NCBI GenBank assembly: GCA_011799875.1
Contig: CM022298.1
Location: forward strand, 191,292,423-191,356,422
Reading direction: 5' to 3'
Length of the DNA stretch: 64,000 nt
Source: Thinopyrum elongatum
Taxonomy: Eukaryota; Streptophyta; Magnoliopsida; Poales; Poaceae
The notes beneath the pieces were generated by a model. That model made no database searches, was not told the origin of the DNA, and worked only from the letters and a program-made list of their open reading frames with translations. Below, in pieces: positions 10,389 through 23,059 of the stretch. The translations under genes and the position numbers were made by a program. Each line of letters opens with the position of its first letter. The first letter of the stretch is position 1.

Positions 10389-12768
10389 ACAAGAGATCTC
10401 GTCTCGAGATCTAAGGATGGCACCGGAGAGAAGCGGAAGAGGAAGAGGTAAGACAAAGTTGCTTCTTTGACAAATGAGTGAAACCATGAACCTTGAGAGG
10501 TTGAACAAATTGAAAGAAAAAATACAATGGAGATGAACGAGATTGCAAACACTGCGTTAGCAAAGAGGAACAAGGAACATTACGAGAACCTTATAGGTTG
10601 AAAGACATGAAATAAGAGCTTCACGAACCAAAAGAATATGACCACACCGGTATAATGAGATAGCCAAGGAACAAGAATGACAGAATTTGGACAGCACTCC
10701 AGTAGAAAAGAGAAGGAAAACTTGATAAGTTGAAAAGAACTTGAAAAGAGAATGCCACACTCCGGTTAAATGGATAAGCAAGGAAAAGAACATGATCTTG
10801 ACAAACGAGATGATGGTTCTAAGAGAGCAACATCACCATGCCTCCAGAACAAAAGAATGGAATGAAAAGAATGGAGAAGACAACAACATCTTCTATCGTA
10901 AATGAATTTGGAAGAGCATCCTTAGGAGAAAGGCTTGATCGTAGTTGTTAAAGAACCAACAATCAAATGATATAATTCCTCATGGACTTATGAAGACATC
11001 TCAAAACTAGAGGTGAAATTCTGCCACTAATGGAAAAAATTGCTTGCTTGAGATCAATGAAGAGATGAAAACTTCTTCACCAAGATAATAAGCAGAAAAC
11101 TTGGATCATTGATAAGTACCATAATAGCAACATTCCTTAGGGATGGCTTTAGGTGAAATATAACCCAAGATAACTCCAACAAAGAAATTGCTCAGTTGAA
11201 AAGATCTTAGGGATGGCTTTAGGGCCCACTGAAAAGAAAATACCGTTGAACGATTTTTAAAGAGAGATTGCACCGGTAGAATTAAATGGCTTAAATGAGA
11301 TAACAACCTCGAAATAGCTTGAACGGATTAAGAATGGAAGCACTAATCTTCTGAAATATCTTCTACACTCCGGATAAGAATGCTGAGAGGGGAATGATTA
11401 AGAGGTGCACCGGCATGAGAAAGCATTTGAACGAGGAAAGGGATATGATCAACACCGAAAGCTTGAATTGAATCCACTGGAAAAGAGAATGAGAACGAAG
11501 AATGATGAACTTGTAGCTCCTAAGCATCTTCACGAGAATTCATCGGATACAACATGAAAGAAAAGGAGTAAAGAGACTTCTCACGCATAAAATGGATAGT
11601 TGATTAAGAAATCCGAGTCCTTGAATAAAAGGGTGGGATGGTGGGAAAAGAAGAATGATAATTTGGGACGGCTGAAATGAACAAATCCTCAGGCTTCCCA
11701 ACGACGCCCGTATGGAATAACTTGAAGAGAAGTGCACGGGTTGAAAAGGATTGACATGACAATCTCGATTATCATGAAGGATTAGTATTCACATAGAAAT
11801 ATGAGAACACCAGTTAGAAAAGGTATGGAATCAACACCTGACATTGAAGCAACTCGAATACCACAACTCAAAACAAAACAAAGGATTTGGCTTGCGGAAT
11901 AAGCCGGAAACAAACATATGATAGAGATTTCGCCCAAAGTGTTCGCGATGAGGCCCCACGGGCACGACGTACAGTGGACATCATGAATGACAAACGAGAC
12001 GTCCCCGAATCAGCATAGCTAAGGATTCTTTAAGACGCCTCGCGACCACTGTAAATCGACCGTGAAAAACGAACCACTAGACGTTGGACCCCAATCTCAA
12101 ATCATATATCTGTCAGAAGGAAATCCTGGGTAACTACTTGAATTCCCACCTAAGAACTCCCGAAACTTTCTTGTTATGCAATCTGGTGTTGGGGATACAG
12201 GGAGGCACAAATATCTCACACAACTAACAAATCCTACACTCCAACTATATCCATCCGTCAACACGTAACCAAGAAAACCTCGAAAATCGTGTAACTCAGA
12301 CCTTCGAAAACATCCGATATACTAGCTGTGGCAATACATCTGATCGCTCACCCCAGTACTGGGTGGTGCCAAACTACTCTCACCACAAAGAGTATAGAAG
12401 CGCTTTCGTTGTCGGCGTCCTCTGGTATTCCGGAACTGAAACGATCGCGAATGTGACAAGAACCCCTTGGAGCTTAACTCCCCGGAAGATGTCAAGTCAG
12501 ACAGGAGGCACCAAGACAGAATTCCCGTCACACCGATATCGCAGCGATTCCAACAATACCCGCGTGATCCTAAAAAAAATTTGAGTGAAAAAGGAGAGTA
12601 ATGGAAGCAAAAACACCTACGTCACGATTCCTCACCATAGCGACAAAGGGAATGAGGAGTAAAAAGAAGTCCAACTCTCCGATATATAACTAGACTCAAA
12701 ATAGTTTTCTTTCTAGACTCAACAACGTCAGCGGTTCGATCAATCAAGGGGGCTCCTAAGGTCGGTAA

Positions 12769-12781
12769 GACTCTGATACCA
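12769..12781 (-). other. S primer-binding site
   Basis: TGGTATCAGAGTC on the minus strand, three bases after the LTR end GCTACA. It is complementary to the 3' end of initiator methionine tRNA, as in many plant LTR retrotransposons. Confidence 0.85.
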
Positions 12782-12784
12782 ACT

Positions 12785-15700
12785 TGTAGCACCCAAGATG
12801 CAATTCTATCCCAATCACATGATGAACTCTTGATTGGGGCACAACCGCATTTCGAGCGCATAGCAAGGTGGATATCATTACAACATACCATGTACTGAAT
12901 AAATGAGAATACAAGATAAAGGCTTACACTCGCCACAAGCTACAACATGAATACAACAGTTCTTCAATACATAGCAATCATCATACAGAAGAGCAAGATC
13001 CGACTACGGATGAAATCAAAGAAAAAGAAGAACGACATCCACCCTGCTAATCCTAGGCTCCCGACCTGGAACCTATCCCTTGATCGAGGAAGAAGAAGCA
13101 GAAGAACTCCAAAACAAGCAAGCATCGCTCTCACGTCAAATCATCGCATTACCTGTACCTGCAACTATTGTTGTAGTAATCTGTGAGCCACGAGGACTCA
13201 GCAATCCCATTACCATGGGTATCAAGACTAGCAAAGCTTAATGGGTATGGAATGAATAAGTGGTGAGGTTGCAGCAAGCGACTAAGCATTTGTATGGTGA
13301 CTAACTTACGAGTACAAGAATAAGAAGAGAAACTACGCATAACTGTCGCAAGTAGTAATGATCAAGAAGTGATCCTGAACTACTGACGAGTCAAACATAA
13401 CCCCACCGTATTCTCTTCTCGACTCACTCGAAAAGAGACGGTCACGGTTACGCACGCGGTTGGTGTATTTTATTTCGGATTTAGTGTCAAGTTCTCTACA
13501 ATCGGATACTAAAAATTCCCATCTGCCACTTAACCGCGGGGATAGCTTTCGAAAGATCAAACCCTGCAGGGGTGTCCCAACTTAGTCCATGACAAACTCT
13601 CACGATCAGCGAAGGCAAATCTCCATCTTGGGGACAACCCGATCAAACTCGGAATCCCGGTGCACAAGACATTTCGACAATGGTAAAACAAAACCAGCAA
13701 GACCTCCCGACGTGCCGACACCCTGATAGTGGCCGCGCATATCTCGTCTCAGGCCATGATCGGATTGGCTAAGTTTCCGGCTGGCACACCCGTTGGTGGC
13801 CCCGACTACTGCCAGTTTGGACCAACACTCATGAGCAGCACTGGCCCAGGTTATTGATTAATTATCCTTGGGGTCCAGAAAGTCCCTATGCAAGTTTTAG
13901 TTGTTATTAGGCAAATGGTAAAACCAAAGTTGGACCTTGCTGGAAGATTTTTATTCAAAGCGAACTATCAAGGGGGGCCCATAAACCCCGACCGTGTTAG
14001 GAACGCAAAATCAAGGAACATACCACCGGTATGACGAAAACTAGGGCGGCAAGAGTGGAACAAAACACCAGGCAAAAGGCCGAGCTTTCCACCCTTTACC
14101 AAGTATATAGATGCATTAATTAAATAAGAGATATTGTGATATCCCGTGATATCCATGTCCCAACATGGAACAACCTGCAACTGCACATGCAACTAGCAAC
14201 GCTATAAGAGGGGCTGAGCAAAGCGGTAACATAGCCAAACAACGGTTTATTGGGATGGTGAAAAAGGTTAGAGGCTGTTCATGGCATATTGGGAGGCTTG
14301 ATAAACAAGTGGTAGGTAGCGCGACATAGCGATAGCATCGAGACAACTAGCAAAGCAAAGATAGTAGTGGTATCCAGGGTAATGATCATCTTGCCTGAAA
14401 TCCCGCTAGGAAGAAGACCGAATCCCTGAAGTAGACGAACCAACGTAGTCGAACGGATCCTCACAATCGCAACGTAACCGGAACTATCAAGGAGAAGCGC
14501 AACCGGAAAGAAGCAAACATCATGGTAAACCAACAAGCATAAACATGACATGATGCGCAACCAAGTATGATGCATGTCTGGTTTAATGAATCATGGCATG
14601 GCAAAGTGCAACAAACAATACTACAAGTTAAGTGGAGCTCAATATGCAACGAGTTGCATATTGATGAAACACCACATTCAATTATTTAGTTCGCTCCCGT
14701 TTATGGACAAGACAAGATTAAATGTTGGTTAGCATGGCAAGAGGTGAAACATAAGTAAACTACACATCTAGGCAAGTTTAAATGAGGCCGGAAACAACAA
14801 ACAACAATTCCGAAAAATCCTCATATGCAATTTTTGAATTTGGTACTGTTCTCCCATAAACCATATTTTAATGTTGTTAAACAGTGAAATAAAGTGCACC
14901 ATGGTAATCTATACATTTTTCTAGAAAAATTTACATATATAGTTTATTTAATTTGGAGCTACGGTTATTTAGTTAAGAAATAAATCATTTTAACATGTTA
15001 TTTATGCAAATTAATGCAAGCAGCAAGTTTAAGCATTTTTAACATGAATGAAAGTAGCATATTATGAAACTAGATGAAATTCTAAGCATTTTACATATAT
15101 AAAACATTTTAATCCGATGCACGGTTGGTGAGTTATTAAATGCACGAACTCTAGGGGGTTTTTCTGCAAATCTGTTTTTTACTGGACAATAGCTAAATTC
15201 GCAGGCAGGGAAAAAACGTGCACTGGGCTGAATCTGGCTGGCCCAACAGTGCACAGGGTGGGCGCTGGATATGGTGCTCACCATGAGCCAAGGCCCGCTG
15301 GTGCAAAGGCTGGGCCGGGGCGGACTGGGCCGCGCGGGGACGTGGTTGGCGACGTGGTCAACGGGCACGGGCGAGCGCTTGTCCGCTCGAACTGACCGAG
15401 ACGGAGCAGAAATGGCGGCGGGACTTGCGGTGATGACAGACGACGGGACAACCACCGGAGGCAGGGACGAGGTCGAGGGAGCCGAGAACGGGCAGATCCG
15501 GGCATGGGGACCCCGGATCAGACCGCGGCTGGGTCGGAGCTCGCCGGAGATCCATGGCGGTGGCGGCGCTCAACCAGAGAGGGAGAGAGAGATGAGGGGA
15601 AGATGGAGAAACGAAGGGCGGAGAGATGACCGGCGGCGGCGGCGTAACCTGGGGCGGGCGGTCGCCGACGACGACGGGCCTTGCGGCGCAGGACGGGGGT

Positions 15701-16273
15701 CGAGGCGGCCGACGGGATGTGCGAGGAGGCGGGGTCGCGGGTGCACGGGTGGTTGTCTCCATTGGAGGAGCTCGGGAGGCTGCGGGAGCTCCCTGGCGGC
15801 GGCGACTGACCCGGGCCCGAGTGGGCCTGGATCTGGGCTTGGAGGGTCCGCGCGTGGAGAGGTGGGAGGTGGCGACCGAGGGGTGGAGGAGGCTGGCAGC
15901 GGCACGGATTTCAAGGAGGAGGGTAGGGTTTCCAGAATAGGAGGGCTAGGCCTTCCTTTTATAGGCAGGGATTTAGGGTTAGGGGTTTGAGGGGGTTTCA
16001 CAGCCCTCCAATCATGATCCGATGGCTCTGGTCGGAGGGGTAGGTTAGGTGAGCTGCAATGGCTGTGTAGAAAAGACTTGGACTGAGACGAGAGGGAATT
16101 CGTGCGGCCCGGTAACAAAGAGAAGTGGCAACTATGAACGAATGCAAGTTTTAGGAAAACATGTGAATGCAATGCTCATGATGACATGATGAAATGCCAC
16201 AGGCAAAAAATAAATAAAGCGGATACAATAAAAACATGGAAGGTGTCTGGAGCATCGGTCTTAGGTCGTTACA
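12785..16273 (-). repeat. S 5' LTR, complete (3,489 bases)
   Basis: On the minus strand it starts TGTAACGACCTAAGACCGAT and ends GGGTGCTACA, next to the primer-binding site. It has a TATA box at 15,955-15,964 and a GC-rich leader. The 12,785-13,898 part has no counterpart left in the other LTR. Confidence 0.8.
15955..15964 (-). promoter_or_regulatory. S 5' LTR TATA box
   Basis: CTATAAAAGG on the sense strand of S; identical to the box at 10,056-10,065. Confidence 0.6.
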
Positions 16274-17373
16274 GGGAAGCATACTATGATCGGATAAACC
16301 GAAACGATAGAATCTGGGAATAGCAGCAGATTCAGAGGACCGAAGACCTCCGACGCGACATAGCCCGAGCCAGGGGCACCGCACACCCCTTATGCTTCAC
16401 AGAGAGGGTAATGCAACAACAATTCCTGGAAGGCTTCAAACCTGTGAACATTGAATCATACGATGGAACCATGGATCCAGCCGTATGGATAGAGGATTTC
16501 CTCCTCCACATTCACATGGCACGAGGAGATGACCTCCACGCCATTAAATATTTGCCGCTAAAGCTCAAAGGCCCAGCTCGGCACTGGTTGAACAGCCTCC
16601 CCGAAGACTCTATAGGTTGTTGGGAAGAGCTGGAGGACGCTTTTCGAGCAAACTTTCAGGGCACCTATGTCCGGCCTCCTGACGCTGATGCTGACGACCT
16701 AAATTGCAACAACCCGAAGAATCTACCTGACAGTTCTGGAACCGATTCCTCACCAGGAAAAATCAGATTGTTGACTATTCGGACACCGAAGCCTTGGCCA
16801 CCTTCAAGCATAGTGTTAGGGATGAATGGCTCATAAAGCAGGTCGGCCAGCATAAACCATGAACCATGGCAGCCCTTTCTTCTCTCATGACCTGCTTTTG
16901 TGCAGGCGAGGACAGTTGGCTTGCTCGTAAAACCACCAATCCTGATACCCCTGGTACTTATGAAGTCCGGGACGAAAACGGAAAGCCGCGACGCAGCAAG
17001 AACAAATGTCGCCATAATGATGGCGAAGGTGAGGATACGACAGTAAACGCCGGGTTCCGAAACTCGAAGTCCGAGCAGCGCAAAAAGGGCCCTAAAGGCA
17101 ACAGCGACGGCCCGTCCAGGCTAGACACAATTTTGGACAGGCCCTGCCAGATCCATGGCACATCCGAAAAGCCTACCAACCACTCCAACCGTAATTGTTG
17201 GGTAATAAAGCAGGCCGGCAAGCTCAACGCCGAAGACTCGGGCAAAAGCCCACGCAGCAAGGACGATGATGAGCCCCGCAGGCCGAATAGTGGAGGCCAG
17301 AAACCCTTCCCCTCCGAAGTCAAGATGGTAATCATGATCTACGCAACCCATATACCGAAGAAGGAGAGGAAGT
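16274..17373 (+). pseudogene. F1 gag, main capsid to C-terminal part
   Basis: Retrotransposon gag domain: HPLCFTERVMQQQFLEGFKPVN, then SYDGTMDPAVWIEDFLLHIH, then LPLKLKGPARHWLNSLPEDS and DAFRANFQGTYVRPP, which match the conserved capsid core of plant gypsy gag. It is broken by TAG at 16,321, a frameshift near 16,690-16,740 and a stop near 16,858. The frame resumes at 16,866 with SLMTCFCAGEDSWLAR and a basic region with CQIHGTSEKPTNHSNRNCWV, a C/H-rich nucleic-acid-binding segment. It ends at TGA 17,373. The first residues follow element S directly; about 170 bases of gag present in F2 are missing at this junction. Confidence 0.85.
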
Positions 17374-17375
17374 GA

Positions 17376-18050
17376 GCGCTACAGGACGTATACTCCGTCG
17401 AACTAGTAGCACCGAAGTTCAATCCATGGTCGGCTTGCCTGATCACGTTCGATCGCAGGGACCATCCCACAAGCATACGCCATGGGGGGTCCGCAGCCCT
17501 AGTGCTAGATCCCATTATCGATGGATTCCGCCTCACTAGAGTCCTAATGGATAGAGGAAGCAGCCTCTATCTGATATACGAGGATACAATGAACAAAATG
17601 GGGATCGATCCATCAAGGATTAAACCCAGTAATACCACCTTCAAGGGGGTCATTCCGGGAGTGGAGGCCCGCTGCACGGGCACCGTGACACTTGAAGTAG
17701 TGTTCGGATCTCCGGACAACTTCCGAAGCGAGGACTTGATCTTCGATATTGCACCTTTCCGCAGTGGCTATCACGCCCTCCTCGGCCGCATAGCATTCAC
17801 CAAATTAAATGTCGTCCCGCATTACGCGTACCTCAAGCTGAAGATGACGGGCCCTTCAGGGGTCATAACTATCAACGGCAACACCGAACTCTCACTTCGA
17901 ACCGAAGAACACACTGCGGCCCTAGCGGCCGAATATAACACCGGCTCATATAGGCCCGGATGCCGACCCGCCGTAAAGGACGGCGACAACAGCAAACGGG
18001 TTCGAACCCATTCTCTGTCATGGGAGCCCGCATGCGTTCGCCGCAAATAG
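17376..18050 (+). pseudogene. F1 retroviral-type aspartic protease domain, defective
   Basis: Protease that in the family cleaves the gag-pol polyprotein. The frame open from 17,502 reads LDPIIDGFRLTRVLMDRGSS, where the active-site D-(T/S/G)-G triad reads D-R-G at the codon starting 17,550. The flap and following strands (IKPSNTTFKGVIPGVEA, FRSEDLIFDIAPF, YHALLGR) are typical of the plant gypsy retropepsin-like domain. The arginine in the triad should abolish activity. After EHTAALAAEY the frame drifts into unrelated sequence and stops at 18,050. No reverse transcriptase follows. Confidence 0.8.
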
Positions 18051-19320
18051 GGATACACGTGCCACGGCACGCCTATCTCCTCCAGGCTCCATGTGCCTCG
18101 CCAGCACTACTTTGCGCTTAAAATTCCATGGGCAGCCATGAGGCATTCTTTAATCAGAAGTACATGTTTGGCTCAACCGAACTCTGGGGCGACCTGGTCT
18201 TCGGATGATCCGGGGACCAACTCCGGATACCCCCAAGCATAAAGCACCACAAGCAGAGCCCTCGCCCATCAAGGTCTCATTGAAGGTCTCAGCCCCCACC
18301 TATCAGAAGCAAAGGCGCAGACGTGCAACAGGGCACAGTGAAGACTTCAACTCACGCATCAAGGCCCTGCATCAACCTTTCCTCTGTAAAATCTCCTTTT
18401 TCCTTCTTACAATTGCTGCCTTCGCAGTTCGAATTGCACGGTTAGACATCCTGAGCTAACGAGAAATAATAAAATACCTTTTATGGTGTTCAGATATCCG
18501 CATTCTTGCAATTTTTCTGTCCCTCTCCGACTCTTTCATTGCTCTTCGAACAGCCCGACATGAAAAAATATATTAATCAGTCACGAGTTCGATTGATGTG
18601 TCAGCTCAATAGCCTTAAGTCTGGCACCGCTTCCCGCTAGGTGTTCGGCATCTCGGATATTGCACTATATGCATCTGTTCCGAACTATGTCTTGGGTCAA
18701 TAGTTGGGATGCCCGGCTCCTGTGTTTGCCCCTTATGTTCCGCTAGTTCGGCTAAGAGGGCAAAGGGAGAACCCCTACGATTGTACTACTGGCTTGCCCG
18801 GTCAAGTACCTCAGGAGGAAAAAGCCAAAAACTAATCTTCATAGTAAGCATGAAAGGGTCTGCAATCCGATGACGAGGTTGGACTCTAAAAAATCATTGG
18901 CGATTTTGCCGTGTCACACGAAGGGTTTGTCTTAACACAAACCAAATGATCGGAAAAGGCAGGCTTCGACCCCCAAGTACATCACACCGGGGGCTAATTC
19001 CTAGTCCCCACCGTCAAGCTCGAAAGGCTAAGTGAAAGCAATAAAGCAGAATAGTCTGATTGCCTGGTTTCGTTCCCGCAGTACCACCTCTGGGCAGCAA
19101 GACGTTGGCTAAGGGTTACAGTGCGGAGACAAAACACCCCTCGTGATATTCACTTGGGGGCTGAAGCCGATGACTGGTAGCGTTCAGAATTAACATACGG
19201 CAACACAGGAGTCAAAATTTAATCACTACAATATCAAACAAGTTTGTCGGGCGCATAATAAAGCATAAGTCCCACTTGGTACACACTTGATTACAGCTAC
19301 TCAAGCATTACATTTTTTGA
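18051..19320. other. F1 spacer where pol would be expected
   Basis: About 1.27 kb with no reverse transcriptase, RNase H or integrase motif in any frame. It contains GGGGGCTAATTCC and CTTGGGGGCTGA-like purine-rich tracts. It looks like the untranslated spacer that separates pol from the antisense frame in related elements. Confidence 0.65.
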
Positions 19321-22300
19321 ACACTGGCCCTCTATCGCCCGTGCTCCAGTTATCACCTGCGTGAAGTACTGCTCGGGGCGGCGGTCCTCCTTCCCCTGGG
19401 GCGGAGGACCAGTGGCCATCTCCATTGCATTAATCCTTAGCCAATGAACCATGGTCTTCGCAAACACGAGCCTCGCCCCCTCAAGGCACGCCGACCACTT
19501 CGCGGTGTCAATCCGGAGCGGCGCCTCCCTCAGCCTCTACACAAGGCCAAAGTAGGTGTCCGGAAGGGGCTCCGCCGGCCACAGGCAGACACAGAGGTCC
19601 TTCAAGGCCAGCTCGGACATCCGATGCATCTCCATCAGCTGTTTCATTTGATCGCTGAGGAGGGGCGGACGCTCGGAGTCCGGAAACTGTGACCAGAAGA
19701 GCCGCTGCGTGGAGTCCGCCTCGACGGTGGCATAGTGCCTCGCCGCAGCCGGCGCATTCTTCGGGAGCTCGGCAAAGACGCCTGCGGAGCGCCAGACCCT
19801 CGTCAGCAGGGCGAACCTGTTGTCTCCGAACACACTCTGCAGTAAATATTTCTTACCATTGGCAATTTGTGCCGCTTGCCGGAGCTCCTCCCGGACGCCT
19901 TGAGCATCACTCCTCGCCTCATGAAGCTCCTTCTCCACCTTGGATAGCCGGGAGGACTACTCCTCCTGCCCCTTTTCAAGGGCCTCCAGCTTCTTGGCGG
20001 CATCCTAGAGCTCCACTTGGACTTCGGTCACCCACGCCTCATGTTGCTTGGCAGCAAGCTTGGCCTTCTCAAGCTCGGCCACCGCCTCTTCAGCGATGGT
20101 CTTCTTCGCGGCCACCTCGGCCTCGGCTTTTTTCAGGGCCTCCTTCAAGCCCTTGACCTCGGCGGCAGCAGCTGCAGAATCATTAAGATTACGGATTAAC
20201 ACATAGTCCGGATAGTCAATATCCAGCGTCAAGTCAATTGCACATCTCCTTACAGGGCTTACCTTGCGCCTCGTCAAGCCGTTTGTTGACAATGTCAAGC
20301 TCTTTATCGGAAAGCTGGAGCTTCCGATCCATCTCCTCTAATGCTGCGGTGGGGATGCTGGAGCTCTTTATCGGAAGAAGCCTGCGTCAGCAAAAATACA
20401 TCGACATTGTTATCCAGTTACCGCATTTGATCTTCTGCAGGCCTCTTTGAGGTCCTGGTAGAGTCTCGGGGGCTGCTGTATGTGCGACCTACCTAAAACT
20501 AATAATCATTACCGCGTTATGAGGAAAGAACATTACTTGACTTACCTCAAAGCCTGTTAGAAGGCCTTGGACAGCGTCGTTCAGTCCGGATTGGACGGAC
20601 CAAACACCCTGCATAACCGCACTCATCAAAGTGCGGTGCCCGTCAATGATGACGGAGCCGCTCACCAGCACCTCTAGAACCTCCCGCCAGCCAGCTGCCG
20701 CTCATGTGGAGGTGTTCGGCGCTGGCATTTGCTCCCCGGCCCCCTCCTCTCTATGAGGAGCCTGTGCCGTCGAAGGCCTTGGGGGCTCAAGAGCGGTCGA
20801 CGGCGGGGGTCCGGATGGTCCTGACTCCTTCTCCTGATCTTCGGCGGCCAAGGTGTTAACCTCGGCCATTATGGCGTCTGCCTCCCCGCTGTGTTCGGAG
20901 GGGGAGGAATCCTTTGGGACCGCACCTCCTCAACCTCTTCGGGGATCGAAGGAGGCGCGGAATGCGCCATAGACCCACTGTCCGCCAGTTCGGCGGGAGG
21001 AGACGTCCCCTCTGAGGTCTGCTTGGTGGGGTGTTCGCGCGGGGGGCTGCAGCTCGGAAGGGTTTAGCTTTCAAACCAAAGCAAATTACTGAAAATATGA
21101 TAACTAAAAAAGCTATAACGTGTACCTGGTCGCGGGGGACTTGACCCTGGGTCCCTTTGGAGGGATCAGGTCGGACGATTCAGACTCTTCGTCCGAGCTG
21201 TCAGGCAGTACCAGCTTAGGCCGGCACCGCCTCTTGAGAGCTTGGGGAGGATGAACCTCCTCGATGTCCTCAGAGGCCGCTCTCTTCTTGGAGTGCGAGG
21301 AGGCACTCTCCTCCTCGCCCTCATCATCATCCCCATCCTGAACGGATGAGGCCGCCGCATCTCTGGGGCGGTCGCCCGCCCTGCGGCGGAGGCCCTCCCT
21401 GGCCTCCGATATCTCCTTCTTCTTGCTCTTCTTGTCGGGCGCCTTGTACGACGCCATGACTAGCAGCTGCTCTAGCTGTTCGGATCGAGGCCCCTCTGGC
21501 AGTGGCGCCGGGCCGCTGATCTTCTCGGCCTTGGCGAGCCAGCCCTGAAAAACCCATGTAAAGGGGTTCGGATTAAGTCATGCGAAATAAATGTTTAGAC
21601 TTATGCTTGAACAAAGTATCGCTCACCTTCTTCGGAGGGAGCTCAGCGTCAAGGCCAATATCCCCTTCCTCCAATGGCCACTCGTCTTGCGGCTTGAATA
21701 GCAGCCCCCACACCTTCTTGTGGGTCGTGCCGAAGAGGCACCGCACGGTGGCCGGGTCTTCGGGGTTGTGTGCCCACATGGGCTTGGCCCTCTCCTGGCA
21801 GGGGAGGATCCGACGATTGAGCATGACTTGGATCACATCGACCAGCTTCAAGCCGGTCTCCATCACACTGCCAACGCGCTTCCGTGGCGCCTTTAAATCA
21901 TCAGGTGACCCCCAGGTGGGCTCTTCTCGACCCATGAGGTCAGCCTGGTGAGGGGTCCGGATCGGAATGCGGGAATTGCTGCCCAGCCGGCTCCCTTTGG
22001 TTCGGTGATGTAGAACCACTCCTTTTGCCACATCCTGACGGTGTCGATGAATTGGCCCTCCGGCCACTGGACCCGCGTCAGCTTGCTGATCATAGCCCCG
22101 CTGTAGTCCGCATGTTCGCCACCGACCACTTTGGGCTTGACATTGAACACCTTCAGCCAGAGGCCAAAGTGTGGCTGGACGCGGAGGAAGGCCTCACAGA
22201 ATATGATGAAGGACAAGATGTGGAGAAGGGAATTGGGGGCTAGATCGTGAAAATCCAGCCCGTAGAAAAAACATCAGCCCCCGCACAAAGGGATGCAGGG

Positions 22301-22510
22301 GAAACCCGAGCCCCCTGAGAAAATGGGGGAGAAATACTACTCTTTCGCCAGGACCGGGCATGGGGATGACCTGGCCCTCTTCAGGGGCCTGATGAGCGAC
22401 ATTGGCCGGCAAGTAGCTGGCCTCCTTCAGCTTCAGAATGTCCTTGTTAGTAACAGAGGAGGCCTCCCACTTCCATTGGCACCAGATCCAGCCATGGCTG
22501 AGGGAGGTGG
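19320..22510 (-). pseudogene. F1 antisense reading frame, multi-block, decayed
   Basis: A gene on the opposite strand to gag, between the missing pol and the 3' LTR. Such antisense ORFs are known from Tat-lineage gypsy elements (Grande); their role is unknown. Blocks on the minus strand: from about 22,490 a shifted start region; 22,412-21,620 with HFGLWLKVFNVKPKVVGGEH, QWPEGQFIDTVRMWQKEWFY and FGTTHKKVWGLLFKPQDEWP, ending at PPKKVS on a GTGAGC donor; an intron to ~21,548; 21,547-21,126 with a lysine/acid-rich low-complexity region; 20,900-20,560 (GSVIIDGHRTLMSAVM); 20,298-19,537 with an alanine/lysine/glutamate coiled coil and then FPDSERPPLLSDQMKQLMEM. Stops and frameshifts occur at the start and near 19,960. 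The block order is seen; exon borders other than the first donor are inference. Confidence 0.65.
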
Positions 22511-23059
22511 AGTTGGATTCGTTGTAAGAGCAGAGAGAAAGGACGCTGGAGCTCTGAGGATCTGAGCGAACAGGAGGTGGAGGAGGGCGTGAGGTGCGAA
22601 CTGTAGCGGCCCTCCCCCTTTATAGGATGTTGATGGGCCGGGGATTCCTTTTTCTGCGCCGCTGGCCTCTCCACTTCCCGATATCTCCGCAAAATTATGA
22701 GCGGGGAGGGGAATCGATATCATTAACCATATCCCCTGCAAAGCGGGACATGATTTCCACCTTGAGAGGACGTGTCGAACGTGGCGTCAGTCTCGAACCA
22801 TGCTTCAAGAAACAGTAATCGCTTGGCATTATGGCCAGAAGCGACTCTTCATTGAAAGATAACAAGTTGTCAGAAAAAGGCACTATTCGCACTAGAGCGA
22901 CGTTTTTGTTTTCCTTCCGTGTTTAGTAAAATCGCCACTTTAGATTCCAGACATCACCTGGTCCCGAACATTGAAGAACTCGCCTCACAAGCTGAATACT
23001 GGTCAGATTAGCAGATGCCGGATACAAGCTTTGGCATTGGAGGCAAGTTCGGGGGCTAC
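22511..23059 (+). other. F1 3' untranslated region and polypurine tract
   Basis: No gene. Upstream of the antisense frame, and ending in GCAAGTTCGGGGGCTAC (23,043-23,059) directly before the LTR, which serves as polypurine tract for F1. Confidence 0.7.

Larger units (their letters stand above)
10375..12784 (-). other. S internal region, non-coding
   Basis: About 2.4 kb, A-rich on the plus strand, with recurring words such as CACTCCGGTT(A)AA, TTGAAAAGA and GAAGAGCATCCTTAGG. No gag, protease, reverse transcriptase or integrase motif in any frame. It is shorter than the LTR. Confidence 0.7.
7989..16273 (-). mobile_element. LTR retrotransposon S, minus strand, long LTR, no coding capacity
   Basis: Inserted in the F1 gag. 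On the minus strand the 5' LTR is 16,273 down to 12,785, the primer-binding site is at 12,781-12,769, the internal region is 12,784-10,375, the polypurine tract is at 10,388-10,375 and the 3' LTR runs from 10,374 to 7,989, where it is truncated. Both LTRs begin TGTAA(T/C)GACC. The internal region has no gag or pol that I can recognise, so the element depends on other elements for mobility. The right end abuts GGGAA in gag (16,274). The left end has no LTR terminus and no target duplication because of a deletion. Its placement in gypsy rather than copia is inferred from the LTR style alone. Confidence 0.8.
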
